Below, one piece after another: positions 10,337 to 19,204 of a DNA stretch of 64,000 nucleotides. A model generated the notes under the pieces. It was not told where the DNA came from. It saw nothing but the letters and a program-made list of their open reading frames with translations, and searched no databases. Positions within the stretch are counted from its first letter, which is position 1, and each line of letters opens with the position of its first letter. A program made the position numbers and the translations under genes. Origin of the DNA: Acetobacterium sp. KB-1 (lineage in GTDB: Bacteria > Bacillota > Clostridia > Eubacteriales > Eubacteriaceae); contig NZ_CP030040.1 in NCBI RefSeq assembly GCF_003260995.1, forward strand, positions 804,578-868,577. The letters are read 5' to 3'.

Positions 10337-10630
10337 CTAGTTATTGGAACCTTTTTCCTGTGGCAACATTTCATTAACATCCGCATGCGGACGAGGTATA
10401 ACATGTACTGAAACTAAATCGCCAACTCTTTCGGCTGCGGCAGCACCGGCATCTGTTGCAGCTTTTACTGCACCAACATCGCCTCTGACCATGACGGTTA
10501 CCAGTCCGCTGCCAATTTGTTCTTTTCCGATTAATGTAACGTTTGCTGCTTTTACCATTGCGTCTGCCGCTTCAATCGCTGCTACTAAACCACGTGTTTC
10601 AATCATTCCCAATGCATTTGTGTTTGCCAT
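10337..10630 (-). CDS. eutM: Microcompartment hexameric shell protein EutM/PduA-type, copy 1
   Basis: Single BMC domain protein of 97 aa that forms hexagonal shell tiles with a central pore. The sequence has the canonical [20 protein letters not shown] start, [20 protein letters not shown] core and VIPRPH strand. I chose the ATG at 10630 because GGAGGT lies right upstream; an in-frame TTG 15 bp earlier overlaps that ribosome site. It is close to the second copy at 20698-20982, differing mainly at the C-terminus ([12 protein letters not shown] here). It lies between eutE and eutT. Two nearly identical major shell proteins in one locus is normal for such organelles. Confidence 0.96.
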   Translation of the reverse strand: MANTNALGMIETRGLVAAIEAADAMVKAANVTLIGKEQIGSGLVTVMVRGDVGAVKAATDAGAAAAERVGDLVSVHVIPRPHADVNEMLPQEKGSNN

Positions 10631-10651
10631 TTTATTTACCTCCAAGTAAAA

Positions 10652-12157
10652 TTAAATATTTAATTGATTTCTAAGTTTTTCTAAAATTAAATCGGTAATA
10701 CCTTCGAGTTTATTCTCAACTGCTCGATTCAGTTCCGTTTCGCTTACTGTTTTTTCGACTGAATTGCTTTTAGCGCATTCAATACTGTTTCGTATTTCAG
10801 CCAGTTCTTTGACCCCATAGGCGACGCGTCGCAAATTGAGTAAGTTCAACGGCGAGATGTTATCGGATGTCGCACTTCCGCCCACTGCACCGCATCCCAG
10901 GGTAAAGGCCGGCAGTAAATTGGTTGTCGCTCCCACGCCGCCTAATGCTCCGGCGGTATTGACCAATAATCGACTGACGGGTTTCCTTAACGCAAATTCT
11001 CTGATAATTTCTTCATTTTTCGAGTGGATGATCATGGTATGACCGGCACCCTCTTTCGTCAAAATCTCAATTGCTCTGTCACAGGCTTTTGGCCAGGTGT
11101 CTTCAATGTAAAAAGCTAAGATCGGGCAAAGCTTTTCTCTTGAAAATGGGATGTTGTGTCCAACCATGGTTTCCTGCCCAATCAGAACTTTTGTGTTTGC
11201 CGGAACTTTGATCCCAGCCATTTCAGCAATATATAAAGCTGTTTTACCGACAATTTTAGGATTCATTGTCATCTTGGGTGTCAGCATTATTTTTTCCAGA
11301 AGTTTTTTCTCCGCTGATGTCAGCATATAACAGCCCTGTTTTTTGAGTTCTCTCAGAACTTCCTGTTCAGATTCTTTTTCAATGATAATGGACTGCTCTG
11401 ATGCACAGATAACGCCGTTATCGAAGGTTTTAGAATCGATGATCTGTTTGATGGCATGGGGAATGTCCGCACTTTTTTCGATAAATGCCGGGCCATTTCC
11501 AGGTCCGACACCAATTGCAGGATTTCCAGATGAATAAGCAGCTTTTACCATTGCCTCACCACCGGTTGCCAGAATCAAACTGGTGTCTATATTCTTTAAT
11601 AACTCATTGGTCCCTTCCAGAGTTATAATCGTTGCGCACCCAATACAGTCTTTAGGCATGCCGGCAGCGATAGCCGCCTCTTTAATCACTCTCACTGTCT
11701 CGATGATACAATTTTTAGCCGTTGGATGGGGTGAGAAAACAATTGAATTCCCGGCTTTTATGGAAATCAGCGCCTTATAAATTACTGTCGATGTCGGATT
11801 CGTCGATGGAATTAATCCTGCCACGACGCCTACTGGCACAGCCACTTCATAGATTTTTTTGATTTCATCGCTGCTGACAATGCCAACTGTTTTCATGTCT
11901 TTGATACTGTCGTATACGACTTGTGAAGCAAAATAGTTTTTAATCACTTTATCTTCGGCCACACCAAATCCAGTCTCTTCATTTGCTAATTTCGCCAGTT
12001 TTTCGAGGTTTTGCATGGCCGCGTCTTTGATCGCTGCACAAATGAAATCAATTTCTGCCTGACTCATTTGGGCAAGTTTTGTCTGTGCCGTCTTTGCATT
12101 TTTCAGCAACTGGCGGGTTTCTTGAATTGATAACAAATCTTTGTCTACTAACTGCAC
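10652..12157 (-). CDS. eutE: CoA-acylating acetaldehyde dehydrogenase EutE
   Basis: Oxidises acetaldehyde to acetyl-CoA with NAD+ inside the microcompartment. The 501-aa aldehyde dehydrogenase has the catalytic cysteine at about residue 251 in FDNGVICASEQ, the cofactor-loop region ATGGEAMVKAAYSSG, and the EutE/PduP-like string GVGPGNGPAFIE. The C-terminal tail (about 470-501, ELNRAVENKLEGITDLILEK) is an amphipathic helix after a linker and looks like an encapsulation peptide. In the Salmonella enzyme the targeting sequence is elsewhere, so this is an inference. The start is GTG with AGGAGG seven bases upstream. It lies between eutK-like and eutM genes. The NADH it makes must be reoxidised, and no eutG is seen nearby. 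Confidence 0.95.
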   Translation of the reverse strand: MQLVDKDLLSIQETRQLLKNAKTAQTKLAQMSQAEIDFICAAIKDAAMQNLEKLAKLANEETGFGVAEDKVIKNYFASQVVYDSIKDMKTVGIVSSDEIKKIYEVAVPVGVVAGLIPSTNPTSTVIYKALISIKAGNSIVFSPHPTAKNCIIETVRVIKEAAIAAGMPKDCIGCATIITLEGTNELLKNIDTSLILATGGEAMVKAAYSSGNPAIGVGPGNGPAFIEKSADIPHAIKQIIDSKTFDNGVICASEQSIIIEKESEQEVLRELKKQGCYMLTSAEKKLLEKIMLTPKMTMNPKIVGKTALYIAEMAGIKVPANTKVLIGQETMVGHNIPFSREKLCPILAFYIEDTWPKACDRAIEILTKEGAGHTMIIHSKNEEIIREFALRKPVSRLLVNTAGALGGVGATTNLLPAFTLGCGAVGGSATSDNISPLNLLNLRRVAYGVKELAEIRNSIECAKSNSVEKTVSETELNRAVENKLEGITDLILEKLRNQLNI

Positions 12158-12160
12158 AGT

Positions 12161-12748
12161 TTATTCCTCCTTTTCTTTTAATTCATTTAAAATATTTGCG
12201 ATCAGATCAAATTTACGGGATCTTTTGATTTTTTCTCTGCTGATGCCTTTAATGTTTATATCACGGGCTAATTTTCTTAACCTGGAAACGGTCATCAGAT
12301 TCAGGGATTCTTCCGAGTAATTATACTCTTTATCATTCGACACGGATGTTGACGATTTATCTTCAGTGATCGCGTCTTCACCAATTAACTTCTCTACTAC
12401 ACTACATTGCTCTTCCTGATTTTCCATTACAGTAATTTTCGTAGGTGCAGCGTTGTTGACAACTTCATGCCCGGATGAATTACTGTGGCAGAGCATTTTT
12501 TTGGTCTGATCGTCTAGTCTTGCAATGATGGTATGTTTTCTGCATTTCCCTGCCAGATTTGCCGCTTCTACCCCTGCGGCAACGCTGGCCGATACAGCTG
12601 CTACATCCCCTGTGATGATGATGGATACAATGCCGCCTGACATTTTATCAAACCTTACAAATTCAACATCAGCGGTTTTAAGACATGTATCCAAGGCATT
12701 CACAGCTCCCACAAAACCGACTGTATCAATTATACCGACGGAAGTCAT
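12161..12748 (-). CDS. eutK: EutK-like shell protein: BMC domain plus SAP/Rho-N-like C-terminal domain
   Basis: A 195-aa protein with an N-terminal BMC domain (about 1-85: VGIIDTVGFVGAVNALDTC, GGIVSIIITGDVAAVSASV). A low-complexity acidic and Ser/Asn-rich linker (about 90-145) leads to a compact basic C-terminal domain (about 148-195: LNLMTVSRLRKLARDINIKG, then KIKRSRKFDLIANIL). The last part resembles SAP or Rho-N helical-extension domains that bind nucleic acid. In enteric EutK the C-terminal domain is a winged-helix candidate nucleic-acid binder, so this may be a functional analogue with a different fold. RBS is weak (GTAGGT) and overlaps the end of eutL. Family role is known as minor shell component. 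Nucleic-acid binding is inference. Confidence 0.8.
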   Translation of the reverse strand: MTSVGIIDTVGFVGAVNALDTCLKTADVEFVRFDKMSGGIVSIIITGDVAAVSASVAAGVEAANLAGKCRKHTIIARLDDQTKKMLCHSNSSGHEVVNNAAPTKITVMENQEEQCSVVEKLIGEDAITEDKSSTSVSNDKEYNYSEESLNLMTVSRLRKLARDINIKGISREKIKRSRKFDLIANILNELKEKEE

Positions 12749-12752
12749 TATT

Positions 12753-13409
12753 TTAACCTACTATCGGGTTATTGGCAATGTATTGAACCGCTTGGGCAAA
12801 CGCGTCGCAGGCCGCTTTGCATGCCGATTGTGAACCGCTCATCAAGGCACCGGAAAAGTTTGATGTCGCTGTCGGCGGTAGAAATGTCTTGCAAATTTTT
12901 ACATCCGCTGCTTTTAGTGCGGCATCAATACCGTACATTGCCTCAATTGGTGGGGCAATACAATAAGCCAACGGCATTCCGGCTGGTATCTCCGCAGTTT
13001 CCGATAAATAGCTGCCGGTACTTGATATACAGTGAGCTAAATAAATAGATTCACCTTTTTCATTGGCATTGACGAAATATGCTCCGTTTTCGATATAATG
13101 AGCACATGCATCCAGGCCGCTCTTTACCTCAGCCGGATTTTCGCCGGCCAATATACCAAATGCTTCCCCGGCAAAGGTTGTAAAAATTCCGACAAATGCC
13201 GAGAACATACATTCCCCATATACCACTTCTACATCAGCAGCTTTTGTGGCCTCATCAAGAGCGATAAATGTAACATCATCGATGGAACCTGTAATCAGGC
13301 CCAGGCTGCGTTGATGCGGTTTAAGATTAAGCGCCTTAGCTAAATCTTCACTGACATTTGGAATAATATTCTGGCACACAACATTAGCGCGTATAATTTC
13401 TCCTAACAC
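12753..13409 (-). CDS. eutL: Trimeric tandem-BMC shell protein EutL
   Basis: A 218-aa shell protein with two circularly permuted BMC domains, forming pseudohexameric trimers with a gated pore. It shows the EutL-type start IIRANVVCQNIIPNVSEDLA and repeated core elements ALDEATKAADVEVVYGE and AMYGIDAALKAADVKICKTF. Length equals the usual about 219 aa. The start is GTG with AGGAGG eight bases upstream. Order eutC-eutL-eutK-eutE is conserved with other eut operons. Permeation of ethanolamine or cobalamin is known or proposed for the family; nothing here contradicts it. Confidence 0.94.
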   Translation of the reverse strand: MLGEIIRANVVCQNIIPNVSEDLAKALNLKPHQRSLGLITGSIDDVTFIALDEATKAADVEVVYGECMFSAFVGIFTTFAGEAFGILAGENPAEVKSGLDACAHYIENGAYFVNANEKGESIYLAHCISSTGSYLSETAEIPAGMPLAYCIAPPIEAMYGIDAALKAADVKICKTFLPPTATSNFSGALMSGSQSACKAACDAFAQAVQYIANNPIVG

Positions 13410-13430
13410 TAATTAATCCTCCTATCCAAT

Positions 13431-14333
13431 TTATACTAATTTTAAATCCACACCAGACATTTTATTCTTGAGCATGGTCTGACAAAGCTCAGCTATTTGA
13501 GCACCTGCTTCAACCGGTGCGGTTCCCAGTTCATGAATGTTGGAAATGACCGTTCTTCTGGCCTCTTCCATACCAACTGTTGGTTTATAGGTAATATATG
13601 CTCCCATAGACCCGGTTGAGTTTAATCCTGGTCTTTCGCCACAGAATACGGCAATTACGTCAGCATCTGTTATTTCGCCGATTTCATCGCCGATGGCAAC
13701 CCGGCCATTGGTGACAAAGAACGGTGTTGAGTATGTGATTCCCAGTGAGTCCAGTCCCTGCTGTAGAGCGGGAAGAAAATCTGCGGCATTTTTTTCAATG
13801 GCCCGTGAGCTTAATCCATCGACAAAAACAATCTGCACATTGAGATTCTTAACGGTATTTTTTTTGACGGTTTCTACCGCTTCATCGGTCAGTTTTTTTC
13901 CGGTGTTAGGGTTTTTGATGTATTCTGCTTTATCCGCAGCAATTGTAGAAAGTTTGATGAATCCGAGGTCTTCGACCAGGGTTACGTCAACATCTGACCA
14001 TACCGCATTCTGAGCTGCCGAGTGATCGGCTAAAAATCTCATATAGGCTTTGGTTAAAGATCTTGGACCGGCTCTCCAAATACCTAATCGACCGGACGTA
14101 AATTCTTTCATTTTCATATATCCATCGCGATCGTATGGATTGGGAATAAAGAATGTTTCCTGCATGGTTGCCACAGTCACATCTTCGACAAAACCATCAT
14201 CAATGCTGCCTGCCGTGGCAGACTTAATTACCTGGTTCTTTACAGAACCGGTTCCTGCTTCGCTTAATTCTTCTTGAATAACATTTTTAATAATGTCGCG
14301 AATCGTATCTTTTAAAATAGCTTCATTTATCAT
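13431..14333 (-). CDS. eutC: Ethanolamine ammonia-lyase small subunit EutC
   Basis: Small subunit of the adenosylcobalamin-dependent lyase that splits ethanolamine to acetaldehyde and ammonia. The 300-aa protein has the EutC core RLGIWRAGPRSLTKAYMRFL, KLSTIAADKAEYIKNP, VFVDGLSSRAIEKNA, GDEIGEITDADVIAVFCGER and PGLNSTGSMGAYITYKPTVG. The N-terminal about 60 residues (ILKDTIRDIIKNVIQEELSE) form an amphipathic helix. In the enteric protein that region is needed for solubility and shell targeting. Length is normal and the gene directly follows eutB (18-bp gap). RBS GGGGTG. Co-expression with eutA, eutB and the antiterminators upstream is expected. Confidence 0.96.
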   Translation of the reverse strand: MINEAILKDTIRDIIKNVIQEELSEAGTGSVKNQVIKSATAGSIDDGFVEDVTVATMQETFFIPNPYDRDGYMKMKEFTSGRLGIWRAGPRSLTKAYMRFLADHSAAQNAVWSDVDVTLVEDLGFIKLSTIAADKAEYIKNPNTGKKLTDEAVETVKKNTVKNLNVQIVFVDGLSSRAIEKNAADFLPALQQGLDSLGITYSTPFFVTNGRVAIGDEIGEITDADVIAVFCGERPGLNSTGSMGAYITYKPTVGMEEARRTVISNIHELGTAPVEAGAQIAELCQTMLKNKMSGVDLKLV

Positions 14334-14351
14334 TTATATCACCCCTTCTTT

Positions 14352-15719
14352 TTATTTTAAGAATATTGAAGCATCGCCGGCTTTTTCGGTAAACATACCG
14401 TATTGGTCGAGAATCTCCATTTTTTGCAGCCATTTTTCAAATTCAGGTACTCGTTTCATTCCCGATAATTCCAACAGTGTTTGCCAGTCGTGATTTCCCA
14501 ATAATTGATAGTTAAGCATGATGTCGTCACCCATTGGTGCGGTTACAAAGGCTGGCATCCCAGCGTGAGCCAGTAATAATGCAAGGTTTTCGGAATCATT
14601 TTGACTGGCCGGCATATGGTTGGTGTAACAGACATCTACACCCATTGGGAATAGTGATAACGTTCCCATAAAATGCTCTTCCAGACCGGCTCGTAATTGT
14701 TGAACGGAGTCATAAATATATTCCGGTCCGATGAATCCGACTACCGACATAACATAAAAAGGATCATAGCGTTTGGCATAACCATAGGTGCGGGCTTCCA
14801 GGGTAAGCATATCAACTCCCAGATGGGCGTCGCAGGATAGTTCTGAACCTTCCCCGGTTTCGAAGTACATGATGTTTTTCCCACCGGAAATACATTCGCG
14901 TTTTCCCAGATCATAAGCATCATCAAGCATGGTGGTGGTTACACCAAATGATTCGTTGGCCTTTTGGGTTCCGGCAATGGATTGAAAAATCATATCTAAC
15001 GGTGCGCCTTTACGAAGGGCGGCCATCTGCGTTGTAATATGAGCAAGTACACAGTTTTGGGTCGGTATTTCCCATTTCATTCGGAAATCATATAGTTTCT
15101 GAAGTAGGAAAGTTGTTGATTCCACGGTATCCTGAACCGGATTCAAGCCAAGCATCGCATCCCCTACACCATAGGCAAGCGCTTCATAGAGTTCTGCAAA
15201 AATGCCGTCAATATCATCGGTCTGATGATTCGGTAAGGCACGATTTGCGGCAATACCACGTTGTCCGATGGTGGTGACACAGGTAGCAACATTATCGATT
15301 TTTTTCGCGGCATAAATCAGATCCATATTTGACATGATTTTTGTAACGGCGGCAACCATTTCTGCTGTCAATCCGGTTGCAATTCTTTGAATAATCGGAC
15401 CGGTTGAAGTGTACAACATCATAAAGTCCCGAAGATTTCCGACGGTCCAGTTTTTAATTTCTTTATACACGGCTTCATTAACCTGATCCTGAATGACTCG
15501 GGTAACATCATCAAGTTCATAGGGAACTGCCGGATTATTGCGAATATCAGATAACAACATATCTGCCAGCACTATTTTTGCTGCTGCTCTTTCTTCAGTT
15601 GAAGTTGCAGCTAAACCTGCCAGCTGATCCCCGGATTTCTGTTCACTTGCTTTCGCCTGGACTTCATTAACATTTTTGAATTGGTAGGTTCTTCCAAACA
15701 ATACGGTTTTTAATTTCAT
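14352..15719 (-). CDS. eutB: Ethanolamine ammonia-lyase large subunit EutB
   Basis: Catalytic TIM-barrel subunit that binds ethanolamine and adenosylcobalamin. I place the start at the ATG at 15719, giving 455 aa, because AAGGAG lies just upstream and the N-terminus MKLKTVLFGRTYQFK matches the family; longer in-frame starts have no ribosome site. Landmarks include SGDQLAGLAA, FMMLYTSTGPIIQRIATG, GLNPVQDT, VLAHITTQ, SIAGTQKANESFGVT, MYFETGEGSELSCDAHLGVD and VVGFIGPEYIY. The run QNDSENLALLLAHAG lies near the C-terminus. All are typical of EutB. It sits in the eutA-eutB-eutC-eutL block, and a strong hairpin separates it from eutA. Confidence 0.97.
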   Translation of the reverse strand: MKLKTVLFGRTYQFKNVNEVQAKASEQKSGDQLAGLAATSTEERAAAKIVLADMLLSDIRNNPAVPYELDDVTRVIQDQVNEAVYKEIKNWTVGNLRDFMMLYTSTGPIIQRIATGLTAEMVAAVTKIMSNMDLIYAAKKIDNVATCVTTIGQRGIAANRALPNHQTDDIDGIFAELYEALAYGVGDAMLGLNPVQDTVESTTFLLQKLYDFRMKWEIPTQNCVLAHITTQMAALRKGAPLDMIFQSIAGTQKANESFGVTTTMLDDAYDLGKRECISGGKNIMYFETGEGSELSCDAHLGVDMLTLEARTYGYAKRYDPFYVMSVVGFIGPEYIYDSVQQLRAGLEEHFMGTLSLFPMGVDVCYTNHMPASQNDSENLALLLAHAGMPAFVTAPMGDDIMLNYQLLGNHDWQTLLELSGMKRVPEFEKWLQKMEILDQYGMFTEKAGDASIFLK

Positions 15720-15779
15720 ACTTTCACTCCTTATTTTTTGGATTATCATACATATGACAATCAATACTTTGTTTAGCTT

Positions 15780-15842
15780 TTAGTTAACTAATCAAAGTGC
15801 CGGTTATTGTTTCCACTAACCGCTACTTTGATTAGTTCAACC
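15780..15842 (-). other. Strong stem-loop between eutA and eutB
   Basis: A 13-bp inverted repeat, AACTAATCAAAGT with ACTTTGATTAGTT, closes an inner GGTTA/TAACC stem. On the transcript it is followed by AACTAAAAG rather than a U-tract, so it does not look like an intrinsic terminator. A nearby upstream GACTAAT/ATTAGTC pair (about 15860-15885) adds a second hairpin. It may stabilise or mark processing of the eutBC message. The A-B gap (15720-15948) holds no gene. Confidence 0.55.
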
Positions 15843-15948
15843 TTTGACTAAACTGTCGCGACTAATTTGAATAATCGGATTAGTCACATCCGCCAATTTG
15901 CTCATCCTGCAAAAGAGGCCTTGATGTCTTTGGAAATTCCTGTGTCCC

Positions 15949-17426
15949 CTATTTAAAAATCAATGTTTTTACAACAACCGGTAATACCATCCCGCCGGCA
16001 ATGGGATTGCCAATATCGATGTAATCTCCGTCGCTGACGGTCACAGCGTCAATGCAGATCACGTGATGATCATTATTCAACAGCCGCTTAATCGTCTGTC
16101 CCAGCACTTTTGCAATGTCTTTTTCGGAAACGACGATAATCGGATAATTATGCCTGATCAACGCCTCCAAACCGTTGATCAATTGTTCGGCACAGGCTAC
16201 TATGTCCTTGAAAGAAGGTGAATTGATGCCTTCAAAAGCAATCGCAACCATCTGAAATTCATCTTCCAGTTTAAACCATTCAATGCGTTTTGCTACCTCA
16301 TCTGCTATTTCACTGATACTGTTTTTATCCGTAAATGGTATTTTCACAATCGGAATGTTTTTAATGGGTAAGGCTGACTTATCGTATGTTACCGTACTGC
16401 CGCTGATATCGGTAGTATGTGACCCCGCTCCGACAACGGTAGCGCGAATGGTTTCTTCGGCATTCATCACCTTTAATTTGGTGAATAAATCCGAACGACG
16501 GATTTCTCGTCCCAAAATTATTCCCATATCCTGGTATTTAAAAACATCCTCTTTTTCATCGTAGTGGTAGACGATGTCTGCGACGCCGCCGGAAAATGTT
16601 AAATAGTTGATGGGGTTCTTGATTACCATATCTTCAATCGTGAGCATCATATCGTAGTAGTGATCCTGGGGCGTAATTCCGACAACGGTTTCAAGCTGAT
16701 GAACCATTATTTTCGCTAATTTTGTCAAGCTGTTTTCGTTGGCAGTCTGACCCAATGCAATATCGAGTTTTTCGTTTTTAATGATTTTTTTTATTTTTTC
16801 ATTGATGTAGATTATCTTTCCCTGCTTATCCATCTTGACTAAACGACCGCCAATATCCAGACACCCGGTGCTGACTCAGACACCCGGTGCTGACTCAGAC
16901 ACCCGGTGCTGACTGTCTCCCCGTGATCAAAAACAACCACATTCGAGGTTCCTCCGCCGATATCAATGTTTGCGACGACGTTGTTGTGTTCTTTGGAAAT
17001 CTTGTCTGAACCTGCGCCTTTACCAGAAATGATGCTTTCTAAAACCGGTCCTGCCGTTGCTACCACAAAGTCTCCGGCATAACCGCTCAGTTTGTGTAAC
17101 ACTTCACTGGCATTCGCCCGTCTGGCGGTTTCTCCGGTAATAATAACCGCGCCGATATCGATATCCTTTTTCGCAATTCCGGCCCTGGCAAACTCGCTGT
17201 CGATGATTTTCATGACTTCATTCATATCAATGCGATCATTCGATGTCAAAGGCGTGAAATAAATTTCACTGCGGTACACGATCCGCTTGCCAATAATTTC
17301 TATCCGGGCGATATTGAAACTTGATGCCATGTTTTCCAGCAGAATTTTTGTAAAAACCAACTGTGTGGTTGAAGTACCGATATCTATTCCGACACTGAGA
17401 ATTTCCTGTCTTTTAAAGTTTTCCAT
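15949..17426 (-). pseudogene. eutA: eutA, EAL reactivating factor, frame broken by a 19-bp triplication
   Basis: EutA removes damaged cobalamin from ethanolamine ammonia-lyase in an ATP-dependent way. The first part (17426 down to about 16915) has the actin/Hsp70-type ATPase motifs VGIDIGTSTTQLVF and NIDIGGGTSNVVVFD. The rest (from about 16857 down to 15949) continues the family with [15 protein letters not shown] and the C-terminal FEGINSP and [20 protein letters not shown] segments. Between them a 19-bp unit occurs three times (16858-16914). Removing two copies (38 bp) restores one uninterrupted frame of 479 aa, the normal size, reading [15 protein letters not shown]. As given, a 195-aa and a 294-aa open frame result. 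The gene is either truly broken, switchable by slippage, or hit by an assembly error. RBS GAGGGAG. Confidence 0.88.
16858..16914. repeat. 19-bp tandem repeat, three copies, inside eutA
   Basis: The unit CAGACACCCGGTGCTGACT is repeated perfectly at 16858-16876, 16877-16895 and 16896-16914. One copy is the native eutA sequence; the other two add 38 bp and shift the frame. The copies are identical, so the expansion is recent or artefactual. Confidence 0.97.
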
Positions 17427-17474
17427 GTATTTCTCCCTCTTGATCCAGTATGATTTTCCATGTCGCTAACATTG

Positions 17475-17565
17475 AAAAAAAAGACGCAGCTTAAATTATA
17501 AACATCAATTAGTTGATATTTATCCCTTAAGCTGCGTCGCTTTTTTACATTACGTCTTTGCAATG
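17475..17565 (-). promoter_or_regulatory. EutV (ANTAR) antiterminator with overlapping terminator, proximal to eutA
   Basis: Dual-hairpin leader on the minus strand. P1 (17548-17565) is CATTGC-AAAGAC-GTAATG with a six-base loop. P2 (17529-17542) is AAGC-GACGCA-GCTT. The 3' arm of P2 is shared with the 5' arm of an intrinsic terminator (17483-17538, stem GACGCAGCTTAA/TTAAGCTGCGTC, then eight U). P2 and terminator are mutually exclusive, as in the known EutV sites where the ANTAR regulator stabilises P1-P2. It lies about 50 bp before the eutA start. Confidence 0.85.
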
Positions 17566-17619
17566 CAATGTTTATTTTTTTGTCAAATTTTGCTATTCGA
17601 TTTCTTAAACAGTCTGAGT

Positions 17620-17713
17620 AAAAAAAGTAGCTTAAAATTTGAATACCTGCTTTAGATATTCAAACTAACTAACTTTAAGCTACGTCGCCTAAAATAATTG
17701 CTTCATCGCAATT
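17620..17713 (-). promoter_or_regulatory. EutV (ANTAR) antiterminator with overlapping terminator, distal to eutA
   Basis: Second module directly after the eutW stop. P1 (17696-17713) is AATTGC-GATGAA-GCAATT. P2 (17677-17690) is AGGC-GACGTA-GCTT. The overlapping terminator (17627-17683) pairs GTAGCTTAAA with TTTAAGCTAC and ends in seven U. Its P1 loop starts with G, unlike the A of the other P1 loops here; loop position 4 is G in all. Two consecutive modules thus separate eutW from eutA. Confidence 0.8.
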
Positions 17714-17725
17714 TATAATATTAAT

Positions 17726-19204
17726 TTATAATTTGAAGGCAAATGAAGTTGTGGTACCTTCATCTCCGGTTTCAATAATTAATTTGCCCAGCAGTTTTTC
17801 ATAAACATAAGCCTTAACGATGTTGAGACCCAGACCACTTCTTTTTTTCTCTCCAGATTTGTAACCGATTCCGTTATCCTTTACTTCAATCATCTTGATT
17901 TTTCCATCACTTGCAGTTGTCACTTCGATGTGACCGACACCCCCATTGGGAAATGCGTACTTCAGCGAGTTTTGAATCAGTTCGTTTACAATCAAAGCAA
18001 TAACTGTCGATTTTTCACTGTCAACAAAAAAGTCAGCACCTTTAACCGATATTTCAATTTCTTTATTAGCTGTTGCGACGAATGATATCATGTTTTGTTT
18101 TATTTTGTCAAGCATTTCTTGAACCGAAACCAGATTATTTGACTTTTTTTCTAAAAGTTCGTGGGTGACCGCAATACTCATGATCCGGTTGATGCTGTCA
18201 CTTAAGATGGTTTTTACCTCTGGATCCTTAGCATTTCGACTTTGCAACCGCAGTAAAGAAGCCACCGTTTGCAGATTGTTTTTAATGCGGTGATGAATTT
18301 CATGTGAACTCACCAAATAACTGTTCACTTCTTTTTCATATTTTCTCATTTCTGTAATATCATCAATAAACACAATCACATCAACCGTCTTTTTCATCCG
18401 GATAATGATGTGAATGCGATAAAATTTATCGCCGATTGCCACCTTTCCGTCATAACTTTTTTCAATAATGATACGGTTGTCATCATTATTGCTAAAGGTC
18501 CCTTCGATATTCGATAGAACATCGTCAAAATTCTTTGTTGTGTAGTTCAGGTTATCAAAATGTTGATTTTCAATGGATTTAAACCCCAGTTCCTGATACA
18601 TCTTAACTGCCCGTTGATTAAAATATTTTAAATGACCGGTTTCGTCGAATATTAAAATACCCTCGCGCAATTGCAAGGCTTCATTTTCATTGCTTTTACC
18701 GAAAATCGAACTCCATAGCTCCTCGATTTTTTCGTTTTCCGGGGATCGCTGTAATGGCGCCCCTGGCACCACGGTCAATCTTAAATCCAGTATTTTCTCA
18801 AGTATTAATGTGGCCACGACATTATTATTGTGCATGATCGGCACAACTGTTTGTTTTGTCCATATCTTCTTTTTGTTACGGTCAAAACTCATACCAATGA
18901 TATCTTTTGTGGTTACTCCCAGATCAAATGAACGAAATACTGCCGGTTCATTCTCACGGTAAATAATATCGCCTAAATACGAGTCAACATATATTGATTT
19001 CTTTTTTTTATATGATTCAGCAACCACTACCGCCAGATCTTTATCGTGTACCTTTATATCAATAAACGACTCCCCGTCAAATCCTTCGTTAAAATATGGT
19101 AGAATTTTAGCCACGTCAATTATCGCTTCGATTTCATCATTGTTTAACAGCGTAAACTCTTTACATTGTTTTATAATAAATTCGCGGTCGCATTTATACT
19201 TCAT
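17726..19204 (-). CDS. eutW: Ethanolamine-sensing histidine kinase EutW
   Basis: Cytosolic sensor kinase of 492 aa that phosphorylates EutV when ethanolamine is present. Residues about 1-140 form the H_kinase_N-type input domain of EutW/PdtaS kinases. About 180-290 is a PAS domain (GILIFDETGHLKYFNQRA). The dimerisation helix has the HisKA_2 signature with phospho-acceptor His at about 305 (HHRIKNNLQTVASLLRLQ). The HATPase domain has N-box VNELIQNSLKYAF and G-boxes DNGIGYKSG and GLGLNIV. There are no membrane helices. The start codon overlaps the eutV stop (ATGA), implying coupling. Its own downstream region carries two EutV target sites. Confidence 0.94.
   Translation of the reverse strand: MKYKCDREFIIKQCKEFTLLNNDEIEAIIDVAKILPYFNEGFDGESFIDIKVHDKDLAVVVAESYKKKKSIYVDSYLGDIIYRENEPAVFRSFDLGVTTKDIIGMSFDRNKKKIWTKQTVVPIMHNNNVVATLILEKILDLRLTVVPGAPLQRSPENEKIEELWSSIFGKSNENEALQLREGILIFDETGHLKYFNQRAVKMYQELGFKSIENQHFDNLNYTTKNFDDVLSNIEGTFSNNDDNRIIIEKSYDGKVAIGDKFYRIHIIIRMKKTVDVIVFIDDITEMRKYEKEVNSYLVSSHEIHHRIKNNLQTVASLLRLQSRNAKDPEVKTILSDSINRIMSIAVTHELLEKKSNNLVSVQEMLDKIKQNMISFVATANKEIEISVKGADFFVDSEKSTVIALIVNELIQNSLKYAFPNGGVGHIEVTTASDGKIKMIEVKDNGIGYKSGEKKRSGLGLNIVKAYVYEKLLGKLIIETGDEGTTTSFAFKL

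Noticed and set aside
10631-10645. Longer eutM start at an in-frame TTG
   Set aside because: That codon overlaps the GGAGGT ribosome site; the ATG at 10630 is at ideal spacing and matches the family N-terminus.
15780-15842. A fifth EutV antiterminator before eutB
   Set aside because: There is a strong hairpin but no six-base loop pair and no U-tract, so the dual-hairpin architecture is absent.
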